Positions 26,681 to 37,164 of a stretch of DNA of 64,000 bases are shown piece after piece. Numbering within the stretch: position 1 is the first letter of the stretch; every line of letters begins with the position of its first letter. The stretch is from the NCBI RefSeq assembly GCF_900100015.1, contig NZ_FNDD01000012.1:1-64000 (forward strand), given 5' to 3'. This DNA is from Vibrio xiamenensis. GTDB taxonomy: Bacteria; Pseudomonadota; Gammaproteobacteria; Enterobacterales; Vibrionaceae. Below the pieces are notes generated by a model. The model was given only the letters and a program-made list of their open reading frames with translations. It was not told the DNA's origin and searched no databases. The position numbers were made by a program, and so were the translations under genes.

Positions 26681-28663
26681 TTGAGTGACATGGCAAAAAA
26701 TTTAATTTTGTGGCTCGTAATCGCTGTCGTATTGATGTCTGTTTTCCAGAGCTTTGGTCCTGGAGAGAGCAACGGCAGAGCGGTTGATTATACGACCTTT
26801 GTACAAGAAGTTGGCCAAGGCCAGATTCAAGAAGCAACCTTTAAAGACAGTGAAATCACGTTTACCCGTCGTGGCAGCGGTGCGCGCAACGTAACCTACA
26901 TGCCTGTTTATGATCAAAAGCTTCTCGATGATTTGATTAATCAAAACGTCAAAGTTCAGGGTACTCCTCCTGAAGAACAAAGCTTACTTGGCACCATCTT
27001 TATTTCATGGTTCCCAATGATTCTGCTGATCGGCGTTTGGATCTTCTTTATGCGCCAAATGCAAGGCGGTGGTGGTAAAGGCGCGATGTCGTTCGGTAAG
27101 AGCAAAGCGCGCATGATGAGCGAAGAGCAAATCAAGACCACTTTCGCGGATGTTGCAGGCTGTGATGAAGCTAAAGAAGACGTTAAAGAACTGGTGGATT
27201 ATCTTCGCGATCCAAGTCGCTTCCAAAAACTTGGCGGTAAAATTCCAACTGGTGTGTTGATGGTTGGTCCTCCAGGTACTGGTAAAACCTTGTTAGCAAA
27301 AGCGATTGCTGGTGAAGCCAAGGTGCCGTTCTTTACTATCTCTGGTTCTGACTTCGTTGAAATGTTTGTTGGTGTCGGTGCCTCTCGTGTACGTGACATG
27401 TTTGAACAAGCGAAAAAGGCCGCGCCTTGTATCATCTTTATTGACGAAATCGATGCTGTAGGTCGCCAACGTGGCGCGGGTGTCGGTGGTGGTCACGATG
27501 AACGCGAACAAACACTAAACCAAATGCTGGTTGAGATGGATGGCTTTGAAGGTAATGAAGGTATTATCGTCATCGCGGCAACCAACCGACCAGATGTTCT
27601 TGACCCTGCCTTACTTCGTCCTGGTCGTTTTGACCGCCAAGTTGTGGTTGGCCTACCGGATGTGCGTGGCCGTGAACAAATTCTTAAAGTACATATGCGC
27701 AAAGTGCCACTGGCTGGCGACGTTGAGCCGTCTTTGATTGCTCGCGGTACGCCTGGCTTCTCTGGTGCTGATCTTGCTAACTTAGTTAACGAAGCAGCAT
27801 TGTTTGCAGCCCGTGGCAACAAACGCAATGTATCAATGGTTGAGTTTGAATTAGCCAAAGACAAAATCATGATGGGTGCTGAGCGCCGCTCGATGGTCAT
27901 GACTGATGACATTAAAGAGTCAACCGCTTATCACGAAGCAGGACACGCAGTTGTTGGTCGATTGGTTCCTGAACATGATCCAGTGTACAAAGTTTCGATC
28001 ATTCCTCGTGGTCGTGCTCTTGGTGTCACTATGTATCTTCCAGAACACGACCGCATCAGTATGTCGCGTCAACATCTTGAATCGATGATTTCAAGTTTGT
28101 ACGGCGGACGTCTTGCTGAAGAACTTATCTACGGTAAAGAGAAAGTTTCAACGGGTGCTTCGAACGATATTGAACGCGCGACTGATATTGCACGTAAAAT
28201 GGTGACTCAGTGGGGCTTCTCAGAAAAGCTGGGTCCGCTTCTCTATGCTGAAGAAGAGGGCGAAGTCTTCCTAGGTCGCAGCGTGACTCAGACCAAACAT
28301 ATGTCTGACGATACCGCCAAGCTTATCGACGACGAAGTCCGTCAAATCATCGATCGTAACTACGACCGTGCCAAGCAAATTATTCAAGACAATATGGATA
28401 TCATGCATGCAATGAAAGATGCATTGATGAAGTATGAAACCATTGACGCTGGTCAGATTGACGACTTAATGGATCGTAAAGATGTGATTCGTGAGCCTGC
28501 CGGTTGGGGCGACAATGATCGTAGCGGTGGTTCAAGCAGTGCTCAGCCGCAAGCTGATGCTGAAAAAGAACAGCCAAAAGCTGCAGATGCAGAAACGTCA
28601 AAGCCAGCCGCTGATGCAGACGCCAATATCAGTGAATCTGCTGAAAAGAAAGACAGCGAGTAA
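26681..28663 (+). CDS. ftsH: ATP-dependent zinc metalloprotease FtsH
   Basis: 660-aa membrane-anchored AAA+ protease. Two N-terminal membrane helices (about 5-25 and 100-122) flank a periplasmic domain. Then come Walker A (GPPGTGKT), Walker B ([10 protein letters not shown]), the second region of homology ([20 protein letters not shown]), and the zinc site HEAGH. The C-terminal tail is Ala/Glu/Lys-rich and variable. It degrades LpxC, sigma-32 and damaged membrane proteins. The TTG at 26681 is preferred because GAGAGG lies about ten bases before it, the same arrangement as in E. coli; the ATG three codons on is the alternative. Confidence 0.97.
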   Translation: MSDMAKNLILWLVIAVVLMSVFQSFGPGESNGRAVDYTTFVQEVGQGQIQEATFKDSEITFTRRGSGARNVTYMPVYDQKLLDDLINQNVKVQGTPPEEQSLLGTIFISWFPMILLIGVWIFFMRQMQGGGGKGAMSFGKSKARMMSEEQIKTTFADVAGCDEAKEDVKELVDYLRDPSRFQKLGGKIPTGVLMVGPPGTGKTLLAKAIAGEAKVPFFTISGSDFVEMFVGVGASRVRDMFEQAKKAAPCIIFIDEIDAVGRQRGAGVGGGHDEREQTLNQMLVEMDGFEGNEGIIVIAATNRPDVLDPALLRPGRFDRQVVVGLPDVRGREQILKVHMRKVPLAGDVEPSLIARGTPGFSGADLANLVNEAALFAARGNKRNVSMVEFELAKDKIMMGAERRSMVMTDDIKESTAYHEAGHAVVGRLVPEHDPVYKVSIIPRGRALGVTMYLPEHDRISMSRQHLESMISSLYGGRLAEELIYGKEKVSTGASNDIERATDIARKMVTQWGFSEKLGPLLYAEEEGEVFLGRSVTQTKHMSDDTAKLIDDEVRQIIDRNYDRAKQIIQDNMDIMHAMKDALMKYETIDAGQIDDLMDRKDVIREPAGWGDNDRSGGSSSAQPQADAEKEQPKAADAETSKPAADADANISESAEKKDSE

Positions 28664-28680
28664 CTTTCTGTAGTAATCAA

Positions 28681-28707
28681 AACCCCGAGTTTACTCGGGG
28701 TTTTTCC
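28681..28707 (+). terminator. Terminator after ftsH
   Basis: AACCCCGAG-TTTA-CTCGGGGTT followed by TTTCC; the T-run is short, so some readthrough into folP is likely. Confidence 0.8.
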
Positions 28708-28730
28708 GTTTAAGGACGACGAGTTTAAGC

Positions 28731-29561
28731 ATGAAATTAGAAGCAAATAATCGAGTTCTCGATCTGACTCAACCTGTGGTAATGGGGATCTTGAACGTCA
28801 CCCCGGACTCCTTTTCTGATGGTGGTCGTTTTAATAGTGTGGATACAGCGCTTGAGCGTGTTGAACAAATGGTCAAAGCCGGTGTGACTATTATTGATAT
28901 TGGCGGAGAGTCAACGCGTCCTGGCGCACCGGAAGTCAGTGTGGAAGAGGAAATTGATCGTGTCGTCCCAGTGGTTAAAGCGATTCGAGAAAAATTCGAT
29001 ATTTGGTTATCCATCGACACCAGTAAAGCGGAAGTCATGCGATTAGCAATTGAAGCTGGGGCGGATATTATTAATGATGTGCGTTCGCTTACCGAACCGG
29101 GTGCACTTGAGGTGGTGGCGAAGGCGAATGTGCCAGTCTGTATCATGCATATGCAGGGCGAACCGAGCACTATGCAGCAAAATCCTCAATATCAGAATCT
29201 TCTGACTGAGGTGCATCAGTTTTTAGAAGAGCGCATTCAAATTTGTGTCGATGCAGGTATTAAACGTGAGAAGCTGATTCTAGACCCAGGATTTGGATTT
29301 GGAAAAACCGTGGAACATAACTACTCTATGCTGGCTCATTTGGAAGAGTTTCATCAATATAACCTGCCAGTATTGGCGGGAATGTCTCGTAAGTCTATGC
29401 TCTTCAAACTGTTAGATAAGCAACCCCAACAATGCATGGCAGCGAGTGTCGCCAGTGCGACGATCGCAGCGATGAAAGGGGCTCAAATTATTCGCGTTCA
29501 CGATTTCGAAGAAACGCTTGATGCGGTTCGAGTGGTGAACGCTGTCTCAGCAAATTACTGA
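28731..29561 (+). CDS. folP: Dihydropteroate synthase
   Basis: 276-aa TIM-barrel enzyme joining p-aminobenzoate to dihydropterin pyrophosphate in folate synthesis, the sulphonamide target. Signatures: MGILNVTPDSFSDGG near the N-terminus, GGESTRPGAPEVS, GADIINDVRS, ILDPGFGFGKT and GMSRKSM. The length is normal and there is no sign of a resistance insertion. It lies 28 bp upstream of glmM, so the two are probably cotranscribed. Confidence 0.97.
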   Translation: MKLEANNRVLDLTQPVVMGILNVTPDSFSDGGRFNSVDTALERVEQMVKAGVTIIDIGGESTRPGAPEVSVEEEIDRVVPVVKAIREKFDIWLSIDTSKAEVMRLAIEAGADIINDVRSLTEPGALEVVAKANVPVCIMHMQGEPSTMQQNPQYQNLLTEVHQFLEERIQICVDAGIKREKLILDPGFGFGKTVEHNYSMLAHLEEFHQYNLPVLAGMSRKSMLFKLLDKQPQQCMAASVASATIAAMKGAQIIRVHDFEETLDAVRVVNAVSANY

Positions 29562-29589
29562 GGCCATAAAAATATAAAAAGGGTACATC

Positions 29590-30930
29590 ATGTCAAATCA
29601 AAGACGTTATTTTGGAACTGATGGTGTTCGCGGTAAAGTGGGTCAATACCCAATCACCCCGGATTTCGTATTGAAGCTAGGTTGGGCTGCCGGACGTGTA
29701 CTTGCAAAGCAAGGTACAAAGAAAGTTATCATTGGTAAAGACACGCGTATTTCAGGCTATATGCTGGAATCTGCGCTAGAAGCAGGGCTTGCCGCAGCAG
29801 GTCTTAAAGCTATCTTCACTGGGCCAATGCCAACCCCTGCGGTTGCGTATTTAACTCAGACATTTCGCGCGGAAGCGGGCATTGTTATTTCAGCCTCGCA
29901 CAACCCGTACTACGATAATGGCATCAAATTCTTCTCGTCAGAAGGCACCAAACTGCCTGATGATATTGAACTCGCTATTGAAGCTGAATTAGATAAAGAC
30001 ATCGAATGTGTTGAATCTGCGATGCTTGGTAAAGCCGCACGTATGACCGATGCTGCGGGTCGTTATATCGAATTCTGTAAAAGCACTTTTCCACATAACT
30101 TGAGCTTGTCTTCGCTAAGAATTGTGGTGGACTGCGCTCACGGTGCGACGTATCACATTGCTCCAAGTGTTTTCAGTGAACTAGGCGCAGAGTTGGTGAC
30201 TATGGGTGTTGAACCCAATGGCACTAACATCAATGACAAAGTCGGAGCAACCGATGTAACTGCGCTTCGCGCTAGAGTCATTGAAGAAAGAGCTGACCTT
30301 GGTATTGCCTTTGATGGCGATGGTGACCGAATCATTATGGTTGACCACAAAGGTAACAAAGTCGACGGTGACCAAATCGCGTATATTATTGCTCGCGAAG
30401 CTCAGCGCCGTGGCTCGTTAAAAGGCGGAGTAGTGGGTACTTTGATGACCAACCTCGGTATGGAGAACGGCCTCAAAGAGTTAGGTATTCCATTTGAACG
30501 TGCTGCGGTGGGCGATCGCTATGTCATGGAAAAACTGCTTGAAAATGATTGGCAGATTGGCGCTGAAAACTCAGGCCACGTCATTTTGCTAGATAAAGTG
30601 ACGACGGGTGATGCCATTGTGGCGTCTTTGCAAGTGCTGCGCTCTATGGTGAGCACCAAAACGTCCCTTTACGATCTCTCTCAAGGCATGACGCTTTATC
30701 CGCAAGTGTTGGAAAACGTGCGTTTCGCTGGTGATTCTAACCCAATGGAGTCAGATGAAGTAAAAGCCGCAGTCGCTGAAGTGGAAGCTGAACTGGGTGA
30801 TAAAGGCCGTGTACTACTGCGTAAATCAGGCACTGAGCCTTTGATTCGCGTTATGGTCGAAGGCGAAAGCACTGAACTGGTTCAGTTCTCTGCTCTAAAG
30901 ATCGCCGAAGCGGTGAAATCAAACAGTTAA
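29590..30930 (+). CDS. glmM: Phosphoglucosamine mutase GlmM
   Basis: 446-aa alpha-D-phosphohexomutase converting glucosamine-6-phosphate to glucosamine-1-phosphate for UDP-GlcNAc, peptidoglycan and LPS. The phosphoserine loop is [15 protein letters not shown], the metal loop is AFDGDGDR, the sugar loop is GAENSGH, and the phosphate-binding loop is [15 protein letters not shown]. It follows folP closely and ends at a stem-loop before secG. Confidence 0.97.
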   Translation: MSNQRRYFGTDGVRGKVGQYPITPDFVLKLGWAAGRVLAKQGTKKVIIGKDTRISGYMLESALEAGLAAAGLKAIFTGPMPTPAVAYLTQTFRAEAGIVISASHNPYYDNGIKFFSSEGTKLPDDIELAIEAELDKDIECVESAMLGKAARMTDAAGRYIEFCKSTFPHNLSLSSLRIVVDCAHGATYHIAPSVFSELGAELVTMGVEPNGTNINDKVGATDVTALRARVIEERADLGIAFDGDGDRIIMVDHKGNKVDGDQIAYIIAREAQRRGSLKGGVVGTLMTNLGMENGLKELGIPFERAAVGDRYVMEKLLENDWQIGAENSGHVILLDKVTTGDAIVASLQVLRSMVSTKTSLYDLSQGMTLYPQVLENVRFAGDSNPMESDEVKAAVAEVEAELGDKGRVLLRKSGTEPLIRVMVEGESTELVQFSALKIAEAVKSNS

Positions 30931-30937
30931 TGTTTGG

Positions 30938-30972
30938 CCGAGTATCCTAATTATCTGGATACTCGGTGTTTT
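30938..30972 (+). terminator. Terminator after glmM
   Basis: CCGAGTATCC-N9-GGATACTCGG, a perfect 10-bp stem, followed by TGTTTTATT. Probably a functional but leaky terminator. Confidence 0.75.
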
Positions 30973-31058
30973 ATTGGCGAACTTGCCCTTTTTTTGAGCA
31001 TTTGATTCGTATCACGGGAAAAATTAATAAATACCTCTTGTCAGCGCTACTGGGTTCC

Positions 31059-31096
31059 GCTAGTATTGCTCCGCCTTCGCAGAGGAGGTCGCTAGC
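31059..31096 (+). other. Imperfect stem-loop in the secG leader
   Basis: GCTAG (31059-31063) pairs with CTAGC (31092-31096), with an inner CTCC/GGAG pairing, in the 222-bp gap between glmM and secG. No T-run and no known RNA family recognised. The rest of the gap is AT-rich and may hold the secG promoter. Confidence 0.3.
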
Positions 31097-31152
31097 CTTG
31101 TTTAAGTAAATTAAACGGCGCTGGCTCAACAATTTGGAACATAGGTGGAAAA

Positions 31153-31491
31153 ATGTTTACTGTTCTACTTGTGATTTACCTGTTGGCGGCGCTTGGTGTA
31201 ATTGGCCTAGTGTTGATTCAGCAAGGTAAAGGCGCAGATATGGGAGCCTCATTCGGTGCAGGTGCTTCAAACACAGTTTTTGGCGCTGGCGGCTCTGGTA
31301 ACTTTTTAACCCGAATGACTGCAATTTTTGCAATCGTATTTTTTGTCATCAGCTTAGTTCTTGGCAACATGTCGACTCACAAAACTGAGTCGAAGTGGGT
31401 AGACCCTTCAAAAGGCGTCACTATTGAGAAAAAAGCTGATGAATCAGTGAGTGAAGTTCCAGCCCCAACAGGCGAAGACATTCCTCAATAA
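31153..31491 (+). CDS. secG: Preprotein translocase subunit SecG
   Basis: 112-aa membrane subunit of SecYEG with two helices (about 2-22 and 53-73) and the conserved GKGADMGASFGAGASNTVFG loop between them. The C-terminal tail is acidic. It is followed ten bases later by tRNA-Leu(GAG), as in E. coli. Confidence 0.96.
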   Translation: MFTVLLVIYLLAALGVIGLVLIQQGKGADMGASFGAGASNTVFGAGGSGNFLTRMTAIFAIVFFVISLVLGNMSTHKTESKWVDPSKGVTIEKKADESVSEVPAPTGEDIPQ

Positions 31492-31500
31492 GAATTCGCT

Positions 31501-31584
31501 GCCGAGATGGTGAAATTGGTAGACACGCTAGCATGAGGTGCTAGTGCCTTAGGTGTGAGGGTTCGAGTCCCTCTCTCGGCACCA
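31501..31584 (+). tRNA. leuU: tRNA-Leu (anticodon GAG)
   Basis: 84-nt class II tRNA with CCA encoded. The acceptor stem GCCGAGA pairs with TCTCGGC, the D arm contains TGGTAGACACG, the anticodon loop reads CATGAGGT with GAG, there is a long variable arm, and the T arm has GGTTCGAGTCC. Reads CUC and CUU codons. The secG-leuU pairing is conserved with E. coli. Confidence 0.96.
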
Positions 31585-31597
31585 TTCTTTTACAAAC

Positions 31598-31625
31598 TTG
31601 TAAAACACTTTGTGGAGCGTATAAT
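31598..31625 (+). promoter_or_regulatory. Candidate promoter of the metY-rimP-nusA-infB transcript
   Basis: TTGTAA (31598-31603) and TATAAT (31620-31625) with 16-bp spacing. The start would be near 31632, leaving about nine bases for RNase P to remove before the mature tRNA at 31641. An 8-bp inverted repeat TTTTACAA/TTGTAAAA (31588-31605) overlaps the -35. Confidence 0.55.
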
Positions 31626-31640
31626 TGCTCACAAGTCGGA

Positions 31641-31717
<77 letters not shown>

Positions 31718-31758
31718 ATCTTTCTTTAAGAAAGTCGATTGGGCAAGTTTGCGCAGTG

Positions 31759-31793
31759 TTAACCCGCTGCGGGTTAAGTGAAGATTCACTTAA
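31759..31793 (+). promoter_or_regulatory. Two overlapping, mutually exclusive hairpins downstream of metY
   Basis: TTAACCCG-CTG-CGGGTTAA (31759-31777) and TTAAGTGAA-GA-TTCACTTAA (31774-31793) share the TTAA at 31774-31777, so they cannot both form fully. They precede two terminators in the rimP leader and may tune tRNA 3' processing or readthrough. Confidence 0.5.
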
Positions 31794-31808
31794 CATTCAG
31801 GGTCCAGC

Positions 31809-31841
31809 AACAAAAAACCCCGACTTTCGGGGTTTTTTGTT
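31809..31841 (+). terminator. First terminator between metY and rimP
   Basis: AACAAAAAACCCCG-ACTTT-CGGGGTTTTTTGTT. A strong stem with an uninterrupted T6 run. In E. coli, terminators in the same place attenuate the nusA operon and respond to NusA level. Confidence 0.88.
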
Positions 31842-31884
31842 ATCTGACTTTTTGAAAGTCGGATAGTTGCTTGGTATTTAAATT

Positions 31885-31905
31885 GGGCTCTGAGCCCTTT
31901 TTTTG
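31885..31905 (+). terminator. Second terminator just upstream of rimP
   Basis: GGGCT-CTG-AGCCC followed by TTTTTTT, ending 18 nt before the rimP ATG. With the first one it forms a tandem attenuator controlling rimP-nusA-infB. Confidence 0.85.
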
Positions 31906-31922
31906 TTTCTGGAGTGGTTTAA

Positions 31923-32378
31923 ATGACTGGTTTAGAAAGACAACTTACTGAATTGCTTGAAGCTCCGGTTTCAGCAGCTGGATATGAGTTAGTTGGATTA
32001 GAATTTATTCGTGCTGGCGAGCACTCAACATTGCGTATTTTTATCGATCATGAGAACGGCATTACAGTAGATGACTGTGCAGAAGTGAGTCATCAAGCAA
32101 GTGCGGTTCTTGATGTTGAAGATCCAATCTCAGTGGCTTACAACCTAGAAGTGTCTTCACCAGGTTTAGAACGTCCACTTTTTAAGCCAGCACATTATGA
32201 ACAGTTTATTGGTCACGAGGTAAGCATCGTGTTGAAAATGGCGGTTGGTAATCGTCGTAAGTGGAAAGGTGAGATTCGCGCTGTTGATGGCGAGATGATT
32301 ACGGTCCATGTCGATGGCCAAGACGAGCAGTTTGCTCTGAGCAATATTTCCAAAGCGAACCTGATCCCTAAATTTTAG
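31923..32378 (+). CDS. rimP: Ribosome maturation factor RimP
   Basis: 151 aa, needed for 30S assembly. The N-terminal alpha/beta domain has [13 protein letters not shown] and [22 protein letters not shown]; the motif [14 protein letters not shown] marks the junction; a C-terminal Sm-like barrel follows ([14 protein letters not shown]). First protein gene of the nusA operon. GGAG is eight bases before the ATG. Confidence 0.97.
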   Translation: MTGLERQLTELLEAPVSAAGYELVGLEFIRAGEHSTLRIFIDHENGITVDDCAEVSHQASAVLDVEDPISVAYNLEVSSPGLERPLFKPAHYEQFIGHEVSIVLKMAVGNRRKWKGEIRAVDGEMITVHVDGQDEQFALSNISKANLIPKF

Positions 32379-32413
32379 TTCTCCTAGAGAAAAGAGCTGA
32401 AGAGGCTAATTAA

Positions 32414-33901
32414 ATGAGTAAAGAGATTTTAGCGGTTGCAGAAGCGGTATCCAACGAAAAAGGTGTACCTCGTGAGCGTATTTTTGAAGCGTTAGAAATT
32501 GCGCTAGCAACGTCGACAAAAAAGAAGCATGAGATTGAAATCGATGTGCGTGTTGCTATCGATCGTAAAACTGGCGAATTTGAAACTTTCCGTCGCTGGT
32601 TAGTGGTTGAAGAAGTTGAGTTTCCAACTAAAGAGATTTCGCTTGAAGCAGCACAATACGATGATGAAACTGTGCAACTTGGCGACTATGTTGAAGATGA
32701 AATCGAATCTGTAACGTTTGATCGTATCACTACTCAGACAGCAAAACAGGTTATTGTACAAAAAGTGCGCGAAGCTGAGCGTGCTCAAATTGTCGAACAA
32801 TTTATCGATAACGAAGGTGAGTTGGTGACTGGCGTGGTTAAGAAAGTTAACCGTGACACAATCATTCTTGACCTTGGTAACAATGCAGAAGCGGTGATTC
32901 TACGTGATGACCAATTACCACGTGAAAACTTCCGTCCTGGTGACCGTGTACGCGGCCTGCTTTACGCAGTACGTCCTGAAGCGCGTGGTTTCCAATTGTT
33001 TGTTACTCGTTCTAAACCCGAAATGTTGGCCGAACTATTCCGTGTTGAAGTTCCAGAAATCGCGGAAGAAATCATTGAACTGAAAGGCGCAGCACGCGAT
33101 CCAGGTTCTCGTGCGAAAATCGCAGTGAAAACCAATGACCGTCGTATCGACCCTGTTGGTGCGTGTGTTGGTATGCGTGGTGCTCGTGTTCAAGCAGTTT
33201 CCGGTGAGCTTGGTGGTGAGCGTATCGATATTGTGTTGTGGGACGATAACCCTGCGCAATTTGTTATTAACGCAATGGCACCTGCCGATGTAGCTTCTAT
33301 CATCGTTGATGAAGATGCTCACTCAATGGATATCGCCGTTGAAGCCGATAACCTAGCTCAAGCGATTGGCCGTAATGGTCAAAACGTTCGTCTAGCGTCT
33401 CAACTTTCTGGTTGGGAACTGAACGTAATGACGGTTGAAGATCTGCAGAAGAAACATGCAGAGGAATCTCAGGCGTCACGTGAAAACTTCATGAAGTATC
33501 TTGATATTGAAGAAGATTTCGCAGAGTTATTGGTCGAAGAAGGTTTCTCTACACTAGAAGAAATCGCTTATGTACCTGTAAACGAGCTGCTTGAAGTCGA
33601 CGGCCTGAATGAAGAGTTGGTCGAAGAGCTACGTACACGTGCAAAAGATGCGTTAACAACGATTGCACTTGCTCAAGAAGAATCATTTGATGGCGTTGAG
33701 CCTGCTGATGACCTTCTAGCTCTTGACGGTCTCGAACGTGAAATGGCATTCAAACTGGCAGCGAAAGGTGTAGCAACACTAGAAGATCTCGCTGAACAGG
33801 GCATTGATGATCTAGAAGGTATCGAAGGTCTAACCGAAGAGCGTGCTGGAGAGTTAATCATGGCGGCTCGCAACATCTGTTGGTTCGGCGAAGACGCATA
33901 A
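32414..33901 (+). CDS. nusA: Transcription termination/antitermination protein NusA
   Basis: 495 aa with an N-terminal RNA polymerase-binding domain, an S1 domain (about 135-200, [18 protein letters not shown]), two KH domains (about 230-345, [15 protein letters not shown] and [17 protein letters not shown]), and two acidic C-terminal repeats (about 365-490, each with a helix-hairpin-helix such as [17 protein letters not shown]). It modulates pausing and termination, probably including the two terminators upstream of its own operon. Confidence 0.97.
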   Translation: MSKEILAVAEAVSNEKGVPRERIFEALEIALATSTKKKHEIEIDVRVAIDRKTGEFETFRRWLVVEEVEFPTKEISLEAAQYDDETVQLGDYVEDEIESVTFDRITTQTAKQVIVQKVREAERAQIVEQFIDNEGELVTGVVKKVNRDTIILDLGNNAEAVILRDDQLPRENFRPGDRVRGLLYAVRPEARGFQLFVTRSKPEMLAELFRVEVPEIAEEIIELKGAARDPGSRAKIAVKTNDRRIDPVGACVGMRGARVQAVSGELGGERIDIVLWDDNPAQFVINAMAPADVASIIVDEDAHSMDIAVEADNLAQAIGRNGQNVRLASQLSGWELNVMTVEDLQKKHAEESQASRENFMKYLDIEEDFAELLVEEGFSTLEEIAYVPVNELLEVDGLNEELVEELRTRAKDALTTIALAQEESFDGVEPADDLLALDGLEREMAFKLAAKGVATLEDLAEQGIDDLEGIEGLTEERAGELIMAARNICWFGEDA

Positions 33902-33928
33902 TTATTTCAGCAAGGGGGAGGAAGCGGC

Positions 33929-36640
33929 ATGACACAAAGAACAGTTAAAGCACTCAGTGAAGAAATTGGTACGCCAATTGACCGCTTATTAGAACAACTT
34001 GCTGATGCGGGGATGAATAAAGCGAGTGGCGATAGCGTTTCTGACGATGAAAAGCAAAAACTGCTGACGCATCTAAAGAAAGAGCACGGAGACAGTACCA
34101 ACGACTCTGGCCCGACTCGCTTAACCCTGCAACGTAAAACTCGCAGCACACTCAGCGTGAATGCTGGCGGCGGTAAGAGTAAGAATGTTCAGGTTGAAGT
34201 ACGTAAAAAACGTACCTACGTGAAGCGTAGTACAATCGAAGATGAAGCGAAGCGTGAAGCTGAAGAAGCAGCGAAACGTGAAGCGGAAGAAGCTGCGAAG
34301 CGCGCTGAAGAGCAAGCTAAGCAAGAAGCTGAAGAAAAAGCCAAACGTGAAGCACAAGAAAAAGCTCAGCGTGAAGCACAAGAGAAAGCGAAACGTGAAG
34401 CGGAAGAAAAAGCGAAACGTGACGCTGAAGGAAAAGCGAAGCGTGATTCGGTAGAAACCGTTAAACGCGATGCTAAAGATAAATCTAAGCAAGAAGCAGC
34501 GCAAAAAGAGGCCGAAGAGCTTAAACGCCGTCAGGAAGAAGAAGCTAAGCGTAAGGCCGAAGAAGAAAGTCAACGTAAGCTAGAGGAAGCTCGCGAATTG
34601 GCTGAGAAAAACAAAGAGCGTTGGTCTGCTGAAGAAAAGAAAAAGGGTGATATGGAAAATACAGATTACCATGTAACGACTTCACGTTATGCACGTGAAG
34701 CCGAAGATGAAGCAGACCGTCGTGAAGAAGCCTCTCGTCGTAATAATAAGAAGAAGAAAAAGCCTTCTTCTAAAAACGAAGAGCAGGAACGCGGTGGTCG
34801 TAACACTCGTACTCGAGGTCGTAAAGGCAAACTCGCTAAACCAGCGTCTATGCAACACGGCTTTGATAAAACTGCGACCGTTGCAAAATCTGATGTTGTG
34901 ATCGGTGAAACTATCGTAGTTTCTGAGCTAGCTCAGAAAATGTCGGTAAAAGGCGCTGAAGTTATCAAAGTCATGATGAAGATGGGCGCAATGGCGACGA
35001 TCAACCAAGTCATCGACCAAGAAACAGCACAACTGGTTGCTGAAGAAATGGGCCACAAGGTTATTCTTCGCAAAGAGAACGAGTTGGAAGAAGCGGTACT
35101 ACAAGACCGTGATAACGACGCTGAATCAGTGCCACGTGCGCCGGTTGTGACCATCATGGGTCACGTTGACCACGGTAAAACGTCAACACTTGACTACATT
35201 CGTCGTACTCACGTTGCTTCTGGCGAAGCGGGCGGTATTACCCAGCACATCGGTGCTTACCACGTTGAAACTGACAACGGTATGATTACCTTCCTTGATA
35301 CTCCTGGACACGCGGCGTTTACCGCAATGCGTGCTCGTGGTGCTCAAGCGACGGATATCGTTGTTCTTGTGGTTGCAGCTGACGATGGTGTAATGCCACA
35401 AACGGTTGAAGCAATTCAACACGCAAAAGCCGCTGGCGTACCTTTGATCGTTGCAGTGAACAAGATCGATAAAGAAGGCGCGAACCCAGACAACGTGAAG
35501 AACGAACTTGCACAGTACGATGTTATTCCTGAAGAGTGGGGCGGCGAGAATATCTTCGTTCACATCTCTGCAAAACAGGGTACCAACATCGACTCGCTAC
35601 TTGAATCGATCTTGCTACAAGCAGAAGTATTAGAGCTTCATGCAGTTGCTGACGGTATGGCGTCAGGCGTAGTTGTTGAATCTCGTCTTGATAAAGGCCG
35701 CGGCCCTGTTGCGACAGTCCTGGTTCAATCAGGTACGCTACGTAAAGGCGACATCGTACTTTGTGGTCAAGAATATGGCCGTGTACGTGCAATGCGTGAC
35801 GAAACAGGTAACGAAGTGTCAGAAGCAGGTCCATCAATTCCAGTTGAGATTCTTGGCCTGTCTGGTGTTCCAGCATCAGGTGACGAAGCGACTGTCGTTC
35901 GCGATGAGCGTAAAGCACGTGAAGTTGCAAACTACCGCGCTGGTAAGTTCCGCGAAGTGAAACTGGCTCGTCAACAGAAATCCAAACTTGAGAACATGTT
36001 CTCTAACATGGAAGCAGGCGACGTTGCTGAACTTAACATCGTACTTAAAGCGGACGTACAAGGTTCGGTTGAAGCTATCGCTGATTCACTACTGAAACTG
36101 TCTACAGAAGAAGTGAAAGTGAACATCGTGGGTTCAGGTGTTGGTGGTATCACTGAGACTGACGCGGTTCTAGCAGCAGCATCTAACGCAATCGTTCTTG
36201 GCTTTAACGTTCGTGCTGATGCTTCTGCTCGCCGTACTATTGAAGCTGAAAGCTTGGATCTACGTTACTACTCAATCATTTACCAATTGATTGATGAAGT
36301 GAAACAAGCGATGAGCGGTATGTTGGCACCAGAATTCAAGCAAGAGATCATTGGTCTTGCTGAAGTTCGTGACGTGTTCAAGTCGCCTAAACTAGGTGCT
36401 ATAGCAGGTTGTATGGTGACCGAAGGTCTTATCAAACGTAGCAACCCAATCCGCGTACTGCGTGATAACGTGGTTATCTACGAAGGTGAGCTTGAGTCAC
36501 TACGTCGCTTCAAAGATGACGTTCAAGAAGTTAAGAACGGTTACGAATGTGGTATCGGCGTTAAGAACTACAACGATGTTCGCGTTGGCGACCAGATCGA
36601 AGTGTTCGAAACTGTCGAAGTGATTCGTACACTCGACTAA
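33929..36640 (+). CDS. infB: Translation initiation factor IF-2
   Basis: 903-aa GTPase that places fMet-tRNA on the 30S subunit. The first 50 residues form an IF2_N fold. Residues about 100-240 are a highly charged coiled coil built from [16 protein letters not shown] repeats, and a basic linker follows ([21 protein letters not shown]). After a second IF2_N region comes the G domain with G1 GHVDHGKT, G3 DTPGHAAF and G4 NKID, then domains II, III and IV, the last binding initiator tRNA. Shorter IF2 forms may arise from internal starts as in E. coli. Codon use in the repeat region is skewed by composition, not by transfer. Confidence 0.97.
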   Translation: MTQRTVKALSEEIGTPIDRLLEQLADAGMNKASGDSVSDDEKQKLLTHLKKEHGDSTNDSGPTRLTLQRKTRSTLSVNAGGGKSKNVQVEVRKKRTYVKRSTIEDEAKREAEEAAKREAEEAAKRAEEQAKQEAEEKAKREAQEKAQREAQEKAKREAEEKAKRDAEGKAKRDSVETVKRDAKDKSKQEAAQKEAEELKRRQEEEAKRKAEEESQRKLEEARELAEKNKERWSAEEKKKGDMENTDYHVTTSRYAREAEDEADRREEASRRNNKKKKKPSSKNEEQERGGRNTRTRGRKGKLAKPASMQHGFDKTATVAKSDVVIGETIVVSELAQKMSVKGAEVIKVMMKMGAMATINQVIDQETAQLVAEEMGHKVILRKENELEEAVLQDRDNDAESVPRAPVVTIMGHVDHGKTSTLDYIRRTHVASGEAGGITQHIGAYHVETDNGMITFLDTPGHAAFTAMRARGAQATDIVVLVVAADDGVMPQTVEAIQHAKAAGVPLIVAVNKIDKEGANPDNVKNELAQYDVIPEEWGGENIFVHISAKQGTNIDSLLESILLQAEVLELHAVADGMASGVVVESRLDKGRGPVATVLVQSGTLRKGDIVLCGQEYGRVRAMRDETGNEVSEAGPSIPVEILGLSGVPASGDEATVVRDERKAREVANYRAGKFREVKLARQQKSKLENMFSNMEAGDVAELNIVLKADVQGSVEAIADSLLKLSTEEVKVNIVGSGVGGITETDAVLAAASNAIVLGFNVRADASARRTIEAESLDLRYYSIIYQLIDEVKQAMSGMLAPEFKQEIIGLAEVRDVFKSPKLGAIAGCMVTEGLIKRSNPIRVLRDNVVIYEGELESLRRFKDDVQEVKNGYECGIGVKNYNDVRVGDQIEVFETVEVIRTLD

Positions 36641-36685
36641 TTGACTAAAATTGCTGTGAAACAGTAATTGGTTGTTGAATACACC

Positions 36686-36714
36686 ATGGGGGGCTGGTTT
36701 AACCATCCCCCCAT
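36686..36714 (+). promoter_or_regulatory. Long hairpin between infB and rbfA
   Basis: ATGGGGGG / CCCCCCAT (8 bp) continues, after one mismatch, into TGGTT / AACCA around a single-base loop, about 13 pairs in all. The following TCTTTCG is a poor T-run, so a processing or partial-attenuation site is more likely than a terminator. Confidence 0.55.
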
Positions 36715-36768
36715 TCTTTCGTTACCGATGACGTAAATTATGCGACTCGGTATAGAGTGAGAAAAGAT

Positions 36769-37164
36769 ATGTCAAAAGAATTTAGCCGCACTCAGCGCGT
36801 TGCGCAGCAGTTGCAAAAAGAACTCGCCATGATTCTACAACGTGAAGTCCGTGACTCGCGTTTAGGTATGGTGACCATTTCCGATGTTGAGGTTTCTCGA
36901 GACCTCGCTTATGCCAAAGTATTTGTTACCTTCCTATGTGTCGGTGAGCAAACGCCAGAATCTTGTTTAGCCGCACTTCGCGAGCATGAAGTTCATGTGC
37001 GTATGATGCTTGGCAAACGCATTCGTCTGCGTCTAACTCCAGAAATTCGTTTCTACTACGACAATACCTTGGTTGAAGGTATGCGTATGTCAAACTTGGT
37101 TACCGAAGTGGTTCATCAAGATAAGCTCAAGCACAAAGATTCAGGGAATGAGGATCAAGAGTAA
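36769..37164 (+). CDS. rbfA: Ribosome-binding factor A
   Basis: 131-aa KH-fold protein needed for 16S rRNA 5' end maturation and cold adaptation. It has the family motifs [37 protein letters not shown] and [21 protein letters not shown]. The start is placed at the ATG at 36769 (MSKEFSR); a GTG four codons earlier is less likely. Its TAA shares a base with the truB ATG, so the two are translationally coupled. Confidence 0.96.
   Translation: MSKEFSRTQRVAQQLQKELAMILQREVRDSRLGMVTISDVEVSRDLAYAKVFVTFLCVGEQTPESCLAALREHEVHVRMMLGKRIRLRLTPEIRFYYDNTLVEGMRMSNLVTEVVHQDKLKHKDSGNEDQE

Noticed and set aside
34242..34454. Plus-strand Lys/Arg-rich 70-aa frame
   Set aside because: Shifted-frame shadow of the infB coiled-coil repeats.
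34121..34573. 150-codon minus-strand frame rich in Phe and Leu
   Set aside because: It is the antisense of the Lys/Glu repeat region of infB; its composition follows from GAA/AAG codons on the other strand.
34242..34650. Tandem-repeat or recombination element suggested by repeated GAAGCG-type units
   Set aside because: The repeats are codons of the IF-2 charged coiled coil, normal for this protein.
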